DNA of 64,000 nucleotides, from contig NZ_JAUSNR010000026.1 in assembly GCF_030656345.1 (NCBI RefSeq), forward strand, positions 1 to 64,000. Reading direction: 5' to 3'. Position numbers and translations under genes: made by a program. The notes beneath the pieces are model-generated. The model made no database searches. It was not told the DNA's origin and worked only from the letters and a program-made list of their open reading frames with translations. Below, piece after piece: positions 17,054-26,487 of the stretch. The stretch comes from Pseudotabrizicola sp. GTDB lineage: Bacteria > Pseudomonadota > Alphaproteobacteria > Rhodobacterales > Rhodobacteraceae. Position 1 is the stretch's first letter. Each line of letters opens with the position of its first letter.

Positions 17054-17637
17054 CAGTTCCGCTGCCCCAGCAAAAGCGTGCGGTGATCATAAGACCCGCC
17101 GGTCCGGTGAACGATGTCGCGGAACGGGCGCTGCCGGGCCAGTGCCGCGCAAAAGCGGTCACGCGCGTCATTCGCGCTGATCTCGGTCTGCGTCTCGCCC
17201 TGCCAGTGGACCAGCACAACTTCGCCCCCCTCCGTCGCATCGCGCGCGACACGCTGCGCCATGGTATCAATCTCATCAGGTGCCAGATAGTAGATGATTT
17301 CCGACAACATGATCAGGTCATATTGCCCCTGTGGCCAGTCCTGCGGCAGCGTCGCACGCAGCGCCCGTGCCTGCGGAAATGCAGCCAGACGCTGCGCTGC
17401 CCCCACGACCGCGAGCGGTGAAAAATCCAGCGCCAGCAACTGATCGCTGCGCGCCGCCAGACGGGCGCTGAGCACGCCGATGGAACACCCGGCCTCAAGC
17501 GCACAGGCATAGCGCGGGCGGGTCAGCGCGGCCAGCGTTGCGTCGTATTTGCGCCGTTCGTAGTCGCTGGTCTGATATCCCCAAGGATCGGAGGCCGCGC
17601 GATACAGACTGTCGAAATGTTCAGATGCCTTTGACAT
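17053..17637 (-). CDS. SAM-dependent methyltransferase, NodS-like
   Basis: A 194-residue class I methyltransferase. The SAM-binding motif I is ALEAGCSIGVLSARLA; LLALDFSPLAV carries the acidic post-I residue; and LIMLSEIIYYL is motif II. The N-terminus (HFDSLYRAASDPWGYQTSDYERRKYDATL) is typical of the NodS family, which N-methylates the deacetylated glucosamine end of rhizobial Nod factors. The preceding gene is a PIG-L N-deacetylase, so the pair mirrors the NodB-NodS chemistry, but Nod factor genes are absent. The acceptor is unknown. It is the fourth gene of the operon, 3 bp after the PIG-L stop. Confidence 0.85.
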   Translation of the reverse strand: MSKASEHFDSLYRAASDPWGYQTSDYERRKYDATLAALTRPRYACALEAGCSIGVLSARLAARSDQLLALDFSPLAVVGAAQRLAAFPQARALRATLPQDWPQGQYDLIMLSEIIYYLAPDEIDTMAQRVARDATEGGEVVLVHWQGETQTEISANDARDRFCAALARQRPFRDIVHRTGGSYDHRTLLLGQRN

Positions 17638-17640
17638 GGC

Positions 17641-18366
17641 TTAGCCTTTTTGCAGGAAAAGTTCGGGGGTTGTGATGAAATGCTGCTGCAGGCTGTCGGT
17701 CATCCGGAACCCGCCCGGATCATCGGCAATCAGGCCTGTCATCTGCGACGCATGGGCGGCCACGGCTTTGGCCTTGCGGTCCTGCCAGGTGCGCACGTCC
17801 AGCCTTGCAAGGCGGGTGCCGTCAAGGTCCGGCAGGCATTCGGCAAAGCGACCCCAGACCGGATAAGACCAGAGCGCAAGACCGGGGCGAAGCTGCGCGA
17901 TACGGTCCGCAACCCGCGCGGTGCGGCCGTGGTCGGGGTGCGGGTCGCCGGCCCATGTTGTCCACAGCGCGGTGGTGGTGTCGGTGATCAGCGGCAGCAC
18001 ACGTTCGACCGCGCCGGCAAAGTCGATATCGCCGCCCGAGGGCGGGCTGTCGGGATAGTCCAGCAGCACCGGACCCGGGTCGCGCCCCTTGGTCAGAAGG
18101 TGCAGCGCCTGCGTCACCTCTTGCGCGCGCAGGCGGCGCAGTGCTTCGGGCGGGTGGCTGCGCGACCTTGGGTGCGACTGGCAGCCATCGGTCATCACCA
18201 CCACCTGCACCCGCCGCCCCGCGTCCACCAGGGCCGCAATCGCGCCGCCGCAGCCAAGCGTTTCGTCATCAGGATGCGGGGCCAGCAGCACGACATCGCC
18301 GCCGCCCGACACCGCGTCCAGCGTGACCCATGGCGCGGTCCGGGCGGCCAGCAGCAGCGGCGTCAC
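17641..18366 (-). CDS. PIG-L family N-acetylglucosaminyl deacetylase-like
   Basis: A 241-residue LmbE/PIG-L enzyme. The zinc motif HPDDE (residues 31-35) appears in LLAPHPDDETLGCGG, and a second His pair in GDPHPDHG. Family members remove the N-acetyl group from N-acetylglucosamine attached to lipids or small molecules (GlcNAc-PI, mycothiol, bacillithiol, lincomycin precursors). I place the start at GTG 18366, which overlaps the acyl-CoA dehydrogenase stop (GTGA), so translation is coupled. The longer open frame upstream is the shadow of that gene. The neighbour downstream is a NodS-like N-methyltransferase. Confidence 0.85.
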   Translation of the reverse strand: MTPLLLAARTAPWVTLDAVSGGGDVVLLAPHPDDETLGCGGAIAALVDAGRRVQVVVMTDGCQSHPRSRSHPPEALRRLRAQEVTQALHLLTKGRDPGPVLLDYPDSPPSGGDIDFAGAVERVLPLITDTTTALWTTWAGDPHPDHGRTARVADRIAQLRPGLALWSYPVWGRFAECLPDLDGTRLARLDVRTWQDRKAKAVAAHASQMTGLIADDPGGFRMTDSLQQHFITTPELFLQKG

Positions 18367-19466
18367 GAAAAGGCCTCGCTCATCAACGCGGTGCCGGGGG
18401 CAAGCAGCGCTTCGGCCGCCTTGTCCAGCTTGCTGTCCAGATTGGCCTGACGCAGGAAAAAGCCAAGGTCGCGGCGAATCCGGTCGGCATCGGACTCGGC
18501 ATTGAACGCCGCCGTGCCCATGATCCGTTCCGTCAGCGCGATCCCGGCCTGACAGGCCTGTTCGACCGCCTCGCGCGCCAGTAGCACCTGCGGCACGCCT
18601 GTCGCCTGCCACCCCTGTTCGACCCGCTTGCACGATGCGTCCACCCACAGCCGCGCGGTATGGGCATGGGCGACCAGCCGGGCAAATCTTGCGCGCTGGT
18701 GCGGATCTTCTGACTGGCCGCGCGCGATGATATGCTGGCAGGCCTGTTCGGCCAGCGCCTCCAGCCCACCGCATTGCACCGCGCAATAGCGCCAGATGCC
18801 TCCTTCGAAATGCGGCTCGCGCAGGTAGTCATCAGGGTCGCCCAGCGTTTGCGCGCCCACCCCGGTCAGGTCATAGCGGCCCGACGCGGTGGCCCGCATA
18901 CCGCTGACCGTCCAGCCAGAGACATCCCCGCGCGCTGCTTCATCAACATCGGCAAGGAAAAGCTGCACCCCGTCGCAGGTGGTGACTGGGATCACCGCGC
19001 GCGACACCAGCCCGATGCCGGAACAGAACTGCTTTGCCCCGGACAGCGTTGCCGTTGCCGTGTCCATGTCGGCGACCCGTACCGGGGGCTTTCCGTCTGC
19101 CCCCCAGACGCCGAAAACCGTGGGACCGTGGTCTTTCGCCGGGCCGCGGGCGGCCACCATCGCCTGTTGGCGCTGCACCGATGTGCCGTACAGCTGGATC
19201 AGGCGCAGCGCATTCACATGGCCTTCGACAATGCGGCCCACCGACAGGCTGGCGCGGCCGATCCGGCGCAACATCGTCGCCCCGGCCAGCACATTGCCAT
19301 CCGGCAGGCAATCGCACACCACCTGCATCAGCAGACCGCTGTCGTGCAAACAGGCCAGATCGGCGGCCAGCGTGATCTCGCCCCGGTCGGCCGCACCTGC
19401 GCGCGACGCCACCGCTGTCAGCGCATCGGCGAACGGATCGGCGAACGACAATTTTTCCTGTGCCAT
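18363..19466 (-). CDS. Acyl-CoA dehydrogenase family protein
   Basis: A 367-residue flavoprotein of the acyl-CoA dehydrogenase superfamily, slightly shorter than the usual 380-390. The N-terminal helical domain, the central beta domain (TATLSGAKQFCSGIGLVSRAVI) and the C-terminal four-helix bundle (LEALAEQACQHIIARG, AGIALTERIMGTAAF) are all recognisable. The C-terminal region that binds FAD is intact. The catalytic Glu is not obvious, so it may be a divergent member that oxidises an unusual acyl or amine substrate rather than beta-oxidation CoA esters. The ATG overlaps the glycosyltransferase stop (TGATG). Second gene of the seven-gene operon. Confidence 0.75.
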   Translation of the reverse strand: MAQEKLSFADPFADALTAVASRAGAADRGEITLAADLACLHDSGLLMQVVCDCLPDGNVLAGATMLRRIGRASLSVGRIVEGHVNALRLIQLYGTSVQRQQAMVAARGPAKDHGPTVFGVWGADGKPPVRVADMDTATATLSGAKQFCSGIGLVSRAVIPVTTCDGVQLFLADVDEAARGDVSGWTVSGMRATASGRYDLTGVGAQTLGDPDDYLREPHFEGGIWRYCAVQCGGLEALAEQACQHIIARGQSEDPHQRARFARLVAHAHTARLWVDASCKRVEQGWQATGVPQVLLAREAVEQACQAGIALTERIMGTAAFNAESDADRIRRDLGFFLRQANLDSKLDKAAEALLAPGTALMSEAFS

Positions 19467-20629
19467 CACTGCGCGCGCCGCCTTTGCTGTCTTTGGTCTG
19501 CCTCGGCCCGGGACGGCTGAGAAAACGCGCGGTATTGCTCTTCGAGCTTTGGCAGTTCGGCCCGGCAATCGCTGATGCGCAGACGCACACGGGCCAGCGC
19601 CTTTGCGCGCGTTTCGATCCGCTCCAGAAAGGCCCCGAATGTCGACGGCAGCGGGTCCGCCATCAGCCCTGCGGCCTCGGCCAGCCCGAGTGCTGTGGCA
19701 AGGCGGGCCCGCAGCGCTATCGGCTCCGGCCAGACCGCGCGCAGACGCCCGCGCATCTGATAGCGCTTTACAAAGGTGGCCGCCGGTTCCAGCCATTGAT
19801 CGACCTGCGGGTCAGCCTCGACCGCGCGTTCGCGCAGCGCCCCCGCCATGCCGCCCGAGGTGCGGCCGGTCATCCGGCATGAGGTGTCGACCATCACGCT
19901 GGTGCAATGCCGCAGCCGGAAATCGTGGCGTTCGGCCAGCGCGGCAAAGGCGCGGTCCTCGCTCATCCCGATTGCGGGCATGCCGCCGACCGTCTCGTAA
20001 AGCTGACGGGTGAAGGCAAGGCTGGCCCCCGAGGCGTTCAGATGCGGCGGGTCAGGATCATGCGGCATCGGGTCCAGCAGCGCAGCCAGCCTGACCGCAA
20101 CTGACATATAGGCGGTCTCGGTATGGCAATGCATTGCAACGGCGGCGGGCAAGGACTTTGCCTCCACCTGATCCGCCGCGAAGGCCCCGCAGATCAGGTC
20201 GGCATGGGCCAGTTCGCGCAGGTTGGCCGTGATCCAGTCCGGGCGCACCCGGCTGTCGGCATCCGTGGTCAGCAGGATGCCCCTGCGATCCAGCCGCCGG
20301 ATCGCAAGGTCAAGCCCCAGACGCCGCGCCGCACCGGCATGGGCATCGCAGCCACGCAGGTCGCAGTCCATCACCTGCACCGCGATGGCGGGATGCGCCA
20401 TGGCCCAGGCCAGGACCTTGTCACAGGTGCCGTCATTGCTGTTGTTAACCACCACAACCACCCCGATCCTCAGGGGCCGCACGCCGTGAACCGCGACCGC
20501 CAGCGCATCAAGACAGGCCGTGATGCGCCGCTGTTCATTGCGCGCCGGTATGACGACCGCCGCATCAAGGGGGCCAGAGGGTCCGAGTGCGGTGATGACG
20601 GTGCGGGTCGGGCGCAAGGTCCATGTCAT
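19466..20629 (-). CDS. Family 2 glycosyltransferase
   Basis: A 387-residue GT-A fold enzyme. The N-terminus has DAAVVIPARNEQRRITACLDAL, typical of GT2, the metal-binding DxD appears as TTDADSR, and the acceptor region has HLNASGASLAFTRQLYETVGG and MSEDRAFAALAERH, the ED motif that activates the acceptor. The C-terminal 100 residues are helical and charged. It has no membrane segment. First gene of a tight operon with an acyl-CoA dehydrogenase, PIG-L deacetylase and NodS-like methyltransferase, which together suggest synthesis of a modified amino-sugar or lipid. ATG 20629 has AGAGGAGAG 8 nt upstream. Stress promoter at 20680-20705. Confidence 0.85.
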   Translation of the reverse strand: MTWTLRPTRTVITALGPSGPLDAAVVIPARNEQRRITACLDALAVAVHGVRPLRIGVVVVVNNSNDGTCDKVLAWAMAHPAIAVQVMDCDLRGCDAHAGAARRLGLDLAIRRLDRRGILLTTDADSRVRPDWITANLRELAHADLICGAFAADQVEAKSLPAAVAMHCHTETAYMSVAVRLAALLDPMPHDPDPPHLNASGASLAFTRQLYETVGGMPAIGMSEDRAFAALAERHDFRLRHCTSVMVDTSCRMTGRTSGGMAGALRERAVEADPQVDQWLEPAATFVKRYQMRGRLRAVWPEPIALRARLATALGLAEAAGLMADPLPSTFGAFLERIETRAKALARVRLRISDCRAELPKLEEQYRAFSQPSRAEADQRQQRRRAQ

Positions 20630-20679
20630 GGCAACGAACTCTCCTCTGGCGCGGGGGGTTGGGCGGCAGTGGGCTGGTG

Positions 20680-20705
20680 AACCGGCAAAGCTGCAGTTTT
20701 GTTCC
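20680..20705 (-). promoter_or_regulatory. EcfG-type promoter of the GT2/acyl-CoA DH/PIG-L/NodS operon
   Basis: Minus strand GGAAC (20705-20701), 17-nt spacer, GGTT ending at 20680, 51 nt before ATG 20629. It lies 85 nt from the divergent katE promoter. Confidence 0.7.
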
Positions 20706-20790
20706 ACGCTGATTTTCCGCGACATTGCATGCCCCACTGCGGCTGCCCCACTGTGCCTGCCCGAAGGCGTGTGATGCGCGGATCAGCGGC

Positions 20791-20815
20791 GGAACATTCC
20801 GGTATCTGGCGAGTT
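20791..20815 (+). promoter_or_regulatory. EcfG-type promoter of katE
   Basis: GGAAC at 20791-20795, 16-nt spacer, AGTT ending at 20815, 83 nt before ATG 20898. Confidence 0.7.
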
Positions 20816-20897
20816 TGAACGCCGGACAAACCCCTGTCCGCGGTTTTCGGACCGGACAGACAGCACAGCCTTCATCCGACCAAGGAGAGAGTTTCCC

Positions 20898-23003
20898 ATG
20901 AAAAAAGACAAATCCGGCCCCGCAAAGGGCGCGTTCAGCGCGCTGGTGTCTGATGTTGGCGCGGGTGGCGAATTTCACCAGCATGCCGGCGACGGTGACG
21001 CGCGGCTGACCACGGCCCAGGGCGTGGTGATTGCCGACAACCAGAATTCGCTGCGCACTGGCCCGACCGGCCCGACCCTGCTGGAAGATTTTGCCCTGCG
21101 CGAAAAGATCTTTCACTTTGACCACGAACGCATTCCGGAACGCGTGGTCCACGCACGCGGCTTTGGCATTCACGGCATCTTCGAATGCACCCATGCCATC
21201 CCCGAGATCACCCGCGCGGCCCCGTTCCAGACCGAGGGCAAGATCACGGAAACCTTCGTGCGGTTCTCGACCGTGGCCGGGTCCAAGGGATCGGCAGATC
21301 TGGCGCGCGATGTGCGGGGCTTTGCCGTGAAGTTCTACACCGACGAAGGCAACTGGGATCTGGTCGGCAACAACATCCCGGTGTTCTTCATTCAGGATGC
21401 GATCAAATTTCCCGACCTTGTCCATGCCGTCAAACCCGCGCCTGACCGGGGCTTTCCACAGGCGCAATCGGCGCATGACAACTTCTGGGATTTCATCTCG
21501 CTGACGCCGGAATCGATGCACATGATCATGTGGCAGATGTCGGACCGCACGATTCCGAAGTCGTTCCGCACGATGGAAGGCTTTGGCGTCCACACCTTCC
21601 GCTTTGTGAACGGGGCCGGCGAGTCTACCTTTGTCAAATTCCACTGGAAACCGCGTCAGGGCCTGCAGTCGGTGCTGTGGGACGAAGCGGTCAAGATCAA
21701 CGGGGCCGACCCAGACCGCCACCGCCGCGATCTGTGGGAGGCGATCGAGGCCGGTGATCTGCCGGAATGGGATCTGGGTGTGCAGATGTTCGATCAGGAT
21801 TTTGCCGACAGCTTTGACTTCGATGTGCTGGACCCGACCAAGATCATCCCCGAAGAAGAATGCCCGGTGGAGATCATCGGCACCCTGACGCTCGACCGGC
21901 TGGTCGACAACTTCTTTGCCGAAACCGAGCAGGTGGCGTTCTGCACCCAGAACGTTATTCCGGGCATCGACTTTACCAATGACCCGCTGCTGCAGGGCCG
22001 CAATTTTTCTTATCTCGACACGCAGCTGAAGCGGCTTGGCGGCCCGAACTTCACCAAACTGCCGATCAATGCGCCGCGCGGCTGCCCGGTCAGCAATTAC
22101 CAGCAGGACGGCCATATGCAGACCGCCAACCGCAAGGGCCGGGTCAATTACGAACCCAATGGCTGGGGTGAAGGGCCACGCGCGCATCCGCTGGAGGGCT
22201 ATGTCAGCTTTGTAGCCCGCGATGAGGGCGAAAAGCGGCGGCTGCGGCCTGAAAGCTTTGCCGACCACTACAGTCAGGCGCGGTTGTTCTACACCAGCCA
22301 GACCGAGATCGAACAGGGCCATATCCGCAACGCCCTGATCTTCGAGCTGTCGAAATGCGTGGTCGAAGATATCCGCATCCGCATCGTCGCCCATCTGCGC
22401 CACATCGACAGTGATCTGGCGGCCGGGGTGGCGCAAGGGTTGGGGCTGGCGGCCCTGCCCGAACCCGCGCCGACCATGGTGCCGACCCGCACCGATCTGG
22501 TGCCCTCTGACGCGCTGAGCATCCTGAAAAACGGGCCGCTCAGCTTTGCCGGGCGCACGGTGGGCGTTCTGATGTCTGACGGGGTTGATGCGGCGGCTTT
22601 GGCCAGTCTTTCCTTGGCGATTGCCGATGCCGGGGCGATGATGAAGATCGTGGCCCCGTCCATTGGCGGCGCGACCGACAGCGGCGGCACCCTGCACCCG
22701 GCGGATGAAAAGATCGGCGGCGGGCCTTCGGTGTTGTTCGATGCGGTGGCGATCCTGCTGGGGCCCGACACTGCGGCAACCGTCGCGATGAACCCCTCGG
22801 CGCAGGATTTCCTGCGCGACGCCCACGCGCATTGCAAGTTCATCGCGCTGGATCAGGCAAATGATCTGGTCAAGGCCTGCGGACTGACCACCAAGCTGGA
22901 CGACGGGTATTTTTCCCTGACCTCTGGCGACGCCATTGTGGACTTTGTCGAGGCCTGCGCCGATCTGCGGTTCTGGAAGCGCGAGGCGACGCTGGCTATG
23001 TAA
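20898..23003 (+). CDS. katE: Large-subunit catalase HPII (clade 2)
   Basis: A 701-residue heme catalase that decomposes hydrogen peroxide. The distal His lies in [13 protein letters not shown] (His85), the heme Tyr in [13 protein letters not shown], and the conserved [20 protein letters not shown] segment is complete. The C-terminal 150 residues ([37 protein letters not shown]) form the DJ-1/PfpI-like flavodoxin domain that marks large-subunit catalases. Length is typical of HPII. AAGGAGAG precedes the ATG. The upstream region carries an EcfG-type promoter, consistent with a stationary-phase or general-stress role, as in HPII of enterobacteria. The glucose dehydrogenase gene follows with its own stress promoter. 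Confidence 0.95.
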   Translation: MKKDKSGPAKGAFSALVSDVGAGGEFHQHAGDGDARLTTAQGVVIADNQNSLRTGPTGPTLLEDFALREKIFHFDHERIPERVVHARGFGIHGIFECTHAIPEITRAAPFQTEGKITETFVRFSTVAGSKGSADLARDVRGFAVKFYTDEGNWDLVGNNIPVFFIQDAIKFPDLVHAVKPAPDRGFPQAQSAHDNFWDFISLTPESMHMIMWQMSDRTIPKSFRTMEGFGVHTFRFVNGAGESTFVKFHWKPRQGLQSVLWDEAVKINGADPDRHRRDLWEAIEAGDLPEWDLGVQMFDQDFADSFDFDVLDPTKIIPEEECPVEIIGTLTLDRLVDNFFAETEQVAFCTQNVIPGIDFTNDPLLQGRNFSYLDTQLKRLGGPNFTKLPINAPRGCPVSNYQQDGHMQTANRKGRVNYEPNGWGEGPRAHPLEGYVSFVARDEGEKRRLRPESFADHYSQARLFYTSQTEIEQGHIRNALIFELSKCVVEDIRIRIVAHLRHIDSDLAAGVAQGLGLAALPEPAPTMVPTRTDLVPSDALSILKNGPLSFAGRTVGVLMSDGVDAAALASLSLAIADAGAMMKIVAPSIGGATDSGGTLHPADEKIGGGPSVLFDAVAILLGPDTAATVAMNPSAQDFLRDAHAHCKFIALDQANDLVKACGLTTKLDDGYFSLTSGDAIVDFVEACADLRFWKREATLAM

Positions 23004-23031
23004 AAAAACACAGTTCCGCTGCACGGAAAGG

Positions 23032-23056
23032 GGAACGTTTTCCCGACATGCTGGTT
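23032..23056 (+). promoter_or_regulatory. EcfG-type promoter of the PQQ glucose dehydrogenase gene
   Basis: GGAAC at 23032-23036, 16-nt spacer, GGTT ending at 23056, 36 nt before ATG 23092, giving a short leader. Confidence 0.65.
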
Positions 23057-23091
23057 GACGGACTGATAATCCTGTCCAGCGGAGCTGTCTG

Positions 23092-25575
23092 ATGCGCCAC
23101 CCCTCCCCCGTTCTGCCTCGCCGAAACCGTGCCGCATCAATTGCGGTTACAGTCCTTGCCGTTGTGCTGGTGATCTTTGGGTTGCCGATATTTGCAGGGG
23201 GCATCTGGCTGATAACGCTGGGCGGGTCGTGGTACTACGCGTTTGCTGGCGCAGGGTTGCTGGCAACCGCCTATGGCCTGTTCAACAGGACCATGGCGGC
23301 GGTCTGGCTGTATCTGCTGACCTTTGTCGGCACCGTGATCTGGGCGTTCTGGGAAGCCGGGTTCAACTGGTGGGCACAGGTGCCCCGGCTTGTCGCCCCG
23401 ACCGTGATCCTGCTGTTGGTGCTGGCGGCCATTCCGGCACTACGGCGTCTTGGCTCCCCGCAACAGCGGGGAGTCCTTTCCGTTGCGGCTTTGCTGGGTG
23501 CGATGGCCGCTTTGGGTGGTCCATCCGGGCATATTGCGCAGGCGCAGGACACTGCGCCGACCCCCGTCACACCCGACGCCCCGACTGCACCGGAACCGGC
23601 AGCGCCAGAACCAGAAACCCCGGCAGACCAGACCGCCGCCTCCGAACCCGCCGGGGCAGAGCCCATCAATTTCGCGATGCCCGAGGCCGGGGCCGACTGG
23701 CCGGCCTATGGCGGCACCCATCACGCGACACGCTATTCCCCGCTGGATCAGATCACCCCGCAGAACGTGACCGAATTGCGCCGGGTGTGGGAGTTCCGCA
23801 CCGGCGATATGCCTGAGGAAGATCATCGCTATTCCAACCAGAACACTCCGCTCAAGATCGGCGATCAGGTGCTGATCTGTTCGGCGATGAACAAGGTCAT
23901 CGCGCTTGATGCGCGCACCGGGCTGGAAAACTGGCGCTATGATCCGCAGGTGCCGACCGATGCGATCCCCTATAACGCCACCTGTCGTGGTCTGGCCTAT
24001 TATGCCTCTCCCACGCTGGCCGCCGAGGAGCCCTGTGCCGAGCGGGTGATCATGAACACGCTGGATGCCCGGCTGATCGCGGTGGACACCCGTACCGGAC
24101 TGTTGTGTGAAGGTTTCGGCACCGGCGGCACCGTCAACCTGGAGGAAGGCATCGGCCACACCGTGCCGGGCTGGTATGCGCCGACCTCGCCGCCGACCAT
24201 CGTTCGCAATATTGCTGTGGTGCATTCGCAGGTCCGGGACGGACAGCGCCGCGATGCGCCGTCTGGCGTGATCCGCGGCTATGACGCCGAAACCGGCGAG
24301 ATGGCCTGGGCCTGGGATATGGGCCGGCCCGGCGAAACCGGCCTGCCGCCCGAAGGCGAAACCTATACGCGGGGCACGCCGAACGTCTGGACCATCGCTT
24401 CGGGGGACAACGATCTGGGGCTGGTCTACCTGCCGCATGGGGTGCCGTCTGTCGACTACTGGGGCGGTATGCGATCAGACATCGAGAATGAGTATTCGAC
24501 CGCCCTTGTCGCGCTGGATGTCGAAACCGGGCAGGTCGCCTGGCATTACCAGACCGTGCATTATGATGTCTGGGATTATGACCTTGGATCGCAAGGCACA
24601 CTGATTGACTTTCCAACCCCTGACGGTCCGGTGCCCGCGCTGATCCTGCCGACCAAATTGGGGATGTTCTTCATCTTTAACCGCGAAACCGGCGAGCTGC
24701 TAGTCGAAGTCGAAGAGCGCCCGGTGCCGCAAGGCGGTGTGGAACCTGAAAGGCTGTCACCAACACAGCCCTTCGTCGTCGATTTTCCCAGCACCCTGAA
24801 ACCCGATCTGGAAGAGCGCCATATGTGGGGCATGACCCCGCTGGACCAGCTCTGGTGCCGGATCCAGTACCGCCGGGCCAATTACGACGGCATCTACACC
24901 CCGCCTTCGGCGGACCGCGACTGGATCCAGTATCCCGGCTACAATGGCGGCTCGGACTGGGGTGGCGTGGCGATTGATCCGGTGCGCGGCATCATGGTGG
25001 CCAATTACAACGACACGCCGAACTTCAACCGCCTGTTGCCACGGGAAGAGGCCGACGGGCGCGGAGCCATCCCGATTGACGAGCCGGGGGCAGAGAACAA
25101 CCCTGATGGCATCAACCCGCAGGCCGATACGCCCTTTGCCATCAAGGTCAATGCGGGCTGGCGGGTGCCGTTGACCGGCCTGCTGTGCAAGGAACCGCCG
25201 TATGGCGGCATCATGGCCATTGATCTGGCGACCCGACAGGTGTTGTGGGACAAGCCCTTTGGCACGGCCCGCAAGAATGGCCCCTTTGGCATCCCGTCAA
25301 TGCTGCCTTTGGATATCGGTACGCCGAACAACGCCGGTTCGGTCGTGACCGCCAGCGGATTGATCTTCATCGCAGCGGCCACCGATGATTTGATCCGCGC
25401 GATGGATATCGAAACCGGCGAGGTGCTGTGGCAAGACGCTCTGCCCGCAGGCGGACAGGCTGGCCCGGCGATGTACGAGGTCGACGGGGTGCAATACCTG
25501 ATCATCAATGCGGGCGGCCATAATTTCATGGAAACGCCGATCGGCGATTACTTCATCGCCTATGCCCTGCCCTAG
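23092..25575 (+). CDS. gcd: Membrane-bound PQQ-dependent glucose/quinate-type dehydrogenase
   Basis: An 827-residue quinoprotein. Four to five hydrophobic helices fill residues 17-125, a Pro/Ala/Glu linker follows (about 150-205), and the rest is an eight-bladed beta propeller of the PQQ family. Recognisable blades include WPAYGGTHHATRYSPLDQITPQNV at the start and GGIMAIDLATRQVLWDKPFGT, GTPNNAGSVVTASGLIFIAA, then GGHNFMETPIGDYFIAYALP at the end, which match glucose/quinate/shikimate dehydrogenases. The enzyme oxidises aldoses in the periplasm and passes electrons to ubiquinone. PQQ synthesis genes are not in the window. A strong 13-bp hairpin follows the stop. Confidence 0.92.
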   Translation: MRHPSPVLPRRNRAASIAVTVLAVVLVIFGLPIFAGGIWLITLGGSWYYAFAGAGLLATAYGLFNRTMAAVWLYLLTFVGTVIWAFWEAGFNWWAQVPRLVAPTVILLLVLAAIPALRRLGSPQQRGVLSVAALLGAMAALGGPSGHIAQAQDTAPTPVTPDAPTAPEPAAPEPETPADQTAASEPAGAEPINFAMPEAGADWPAYGGTHHATRYSPLDQITPQNVTELRRVWEFRTGDMPEEDHRYSNQNTPLKIGDQVLICSAMNKVIALDARTGLENWRYDPQVPTDAIPYNATCRGLAYYASPTLAAEEPCAERVIMNTLDARLIAVDTRTGLLCEGFGTGGTVNLEEGIGHTVPGWYAPTSPPTIVRNIAVVHSQVRDGQRRDAPSGVIRGYDAETGEMAWAWDMGRPGETGLPPEGETYTRGTPNVWTIASGDNDLGLVYLPHGVPSVDYWGGMRSDIENEYSTALVALDVETGQVAWHYQTVHYDVWDYDLGSQGTLIDFPTPDGPVPALILPTKLGMFFIFNRETGELLVEVEERPVPQGGVEPERLSPTQPFVVDFPSTLKPDLEERHMWGMTPLDQLWCRIQYRRANYDGIYTPPSADRDWIQYPGYNGGSDWGGVAIDPVRGIMVANYNDTPNFNRLLPREEADGRGAIPIDEPGAENNPDGINPQADTPFAIKVNAGWRVPLTGLLCKEPPYGGIMAIDLATRQVLWDKPFGTARKNGPFGIPSMLPLDIGTPNNAGSVVTASGLIFIAAATDDLIRAMDIETGEVLWQDALPAGGQAGPAMYEVDGVQYLIINAGGHNFMETPIGDYFIAYALP

Positions 25576-25590
25576 GCTTTACATGCAGAC

Positions 25591-25620
25591 GGGGCAGGTC
25601 CAACAGGTTGGACCTGCCCC
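25591..25620 (+). terminator. Strong hairpin after gcd
   Basis: Perfect 13-bp stem (25591-25603 with 25608-25620) with a 4-nt loop, 15 nt after the gcd stop and before the CtaG gene. No T-run, but the stem is one of the strongest in the window. Confidence 0.65.
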
Positions 25621-25722
25621 AATTAAGAAAGGTGCGGGGCCAGGGTTCCGCACCTTGGCTTGCCGGGGCGATGTCAGCGCCCGCAAGCCCGTCAATGGAA
25701 ACCCTGTCGCGTGGTGCTGCAA

Positions 25723-26487
25723 ATGGATCTGATGCTGACGTCACAGACGATAGATGCTACCCCCTATTGCGGGCCACTGGTCGCGCCTGCCGGGCTTTGG
25801 TCCGCGTGGAATACCGACCCGGTGCTGCTGGCGTCGCTGGGTCTGGCGCTGGCGGTCGCGGTTTTGTGGATGCGTCGCCATTCTGAACCCGGCCCCAGGA
25901 ATACCGGGGCACTTGCCATCGCCTTTGGCGGGCTGATCATCGCCTTTGTGTCGCCTTTGTGCGCGGCGACGGTTGCGCTGTTTGCAGCGCGGTCGGTGCA
26001 CCACATCGTACTGATCAGTGTGGTGGCCCCTGCCCTCGCCATCGCCCTGCCACTGGGCCGCGCGGCTGGCGGCATCGGCTTTGCATTGACGGCGGGTGCG
26101 CTGCTCTTGTGGCACATCCCTGCGGTCTATGGCGCGGCGTGGAACAGTGTGGGTGTCTACTGGCTGCTGCAAGCCGCGCTGCTGGGTCCGGCATGGCTGT
26201 TCTGGTCGGCGGTGCTGCAGCCCGCCGCGCGGGCCGAGCGGGTGTTCATGGATGCGCTTCTGGTCGGTGGGCTGGCTGGCATCATGGGGCTGATCGGGGC
26301 GGTGCTGACCTTTGCGCCAACCGGGCTTTACCCGCAGCATCTGGTGGGCAGTGATGCGTTTGGCCTCAGCCTGCTGGCCGATCAGCAACTGGCCGGGTTG
26401 ATCATGTGGGTGCCGGGCTTTGTGCCGCTTGCCGCACTGGCCTTCCGCATTATCGCGCGCGGCTGGGCACGGGGGTTCGCCTCGTGA
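25723..26487 (+). CDS. ctaG: CtaG-type cytochrome oxidase assembly protein
   Basis: A 254-residue polytopic membrane protein of the caa3_CtaG family, with about six to seven helices. It opens YCGPLVAPAGLWSAWNTDPVLLASL and carries HHIVLISVVAPALAIALP and ALLLWHIPAVYGAAWN, conserved His-containing helices thought to bind copper or heme during assembly of caa3-type oxidases. It lies just upstream of oxidase subunits, which supports the name. The start is uncertain: ATG 25723 or 25732, with no strong SD. The stop overlaps the next GTG start by a few bases. Confidence 0.85.
   Translation: MDLMLTSQTIDATPYCGPLVAPAGLWSAWNTDPVLLASLGLALAVAVLWMRRHSEPGPRNTGALAIAFGGLIIAFVSPLCAATVALFAARSVHHIVLISVVAPALAIALPLGRAAGGIGFALTAGALLLWHIPAVYGAAWNSVGVYWLLQAALLGPAWLFWSAVLQPAARAERVFMDALLVGGLAGIMGLIGAVLTFAPTGLYPQHLVGSDAFGLSLLADQQLAGLIMWVPGFVPLAALAFRIIARGWARGFAS

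Noticed and set aside
23013..23017. Minus-strand GGAAC after katE
   Set aside because: No NGTT or GCTT at the right distance and no gene downstream on that strand.
20565..23204. 879-residue open frame on the minus strand over katE
   Set aside because: Catalase motifs on the plus strand are decisive. The minus frame has no recognisable domain.
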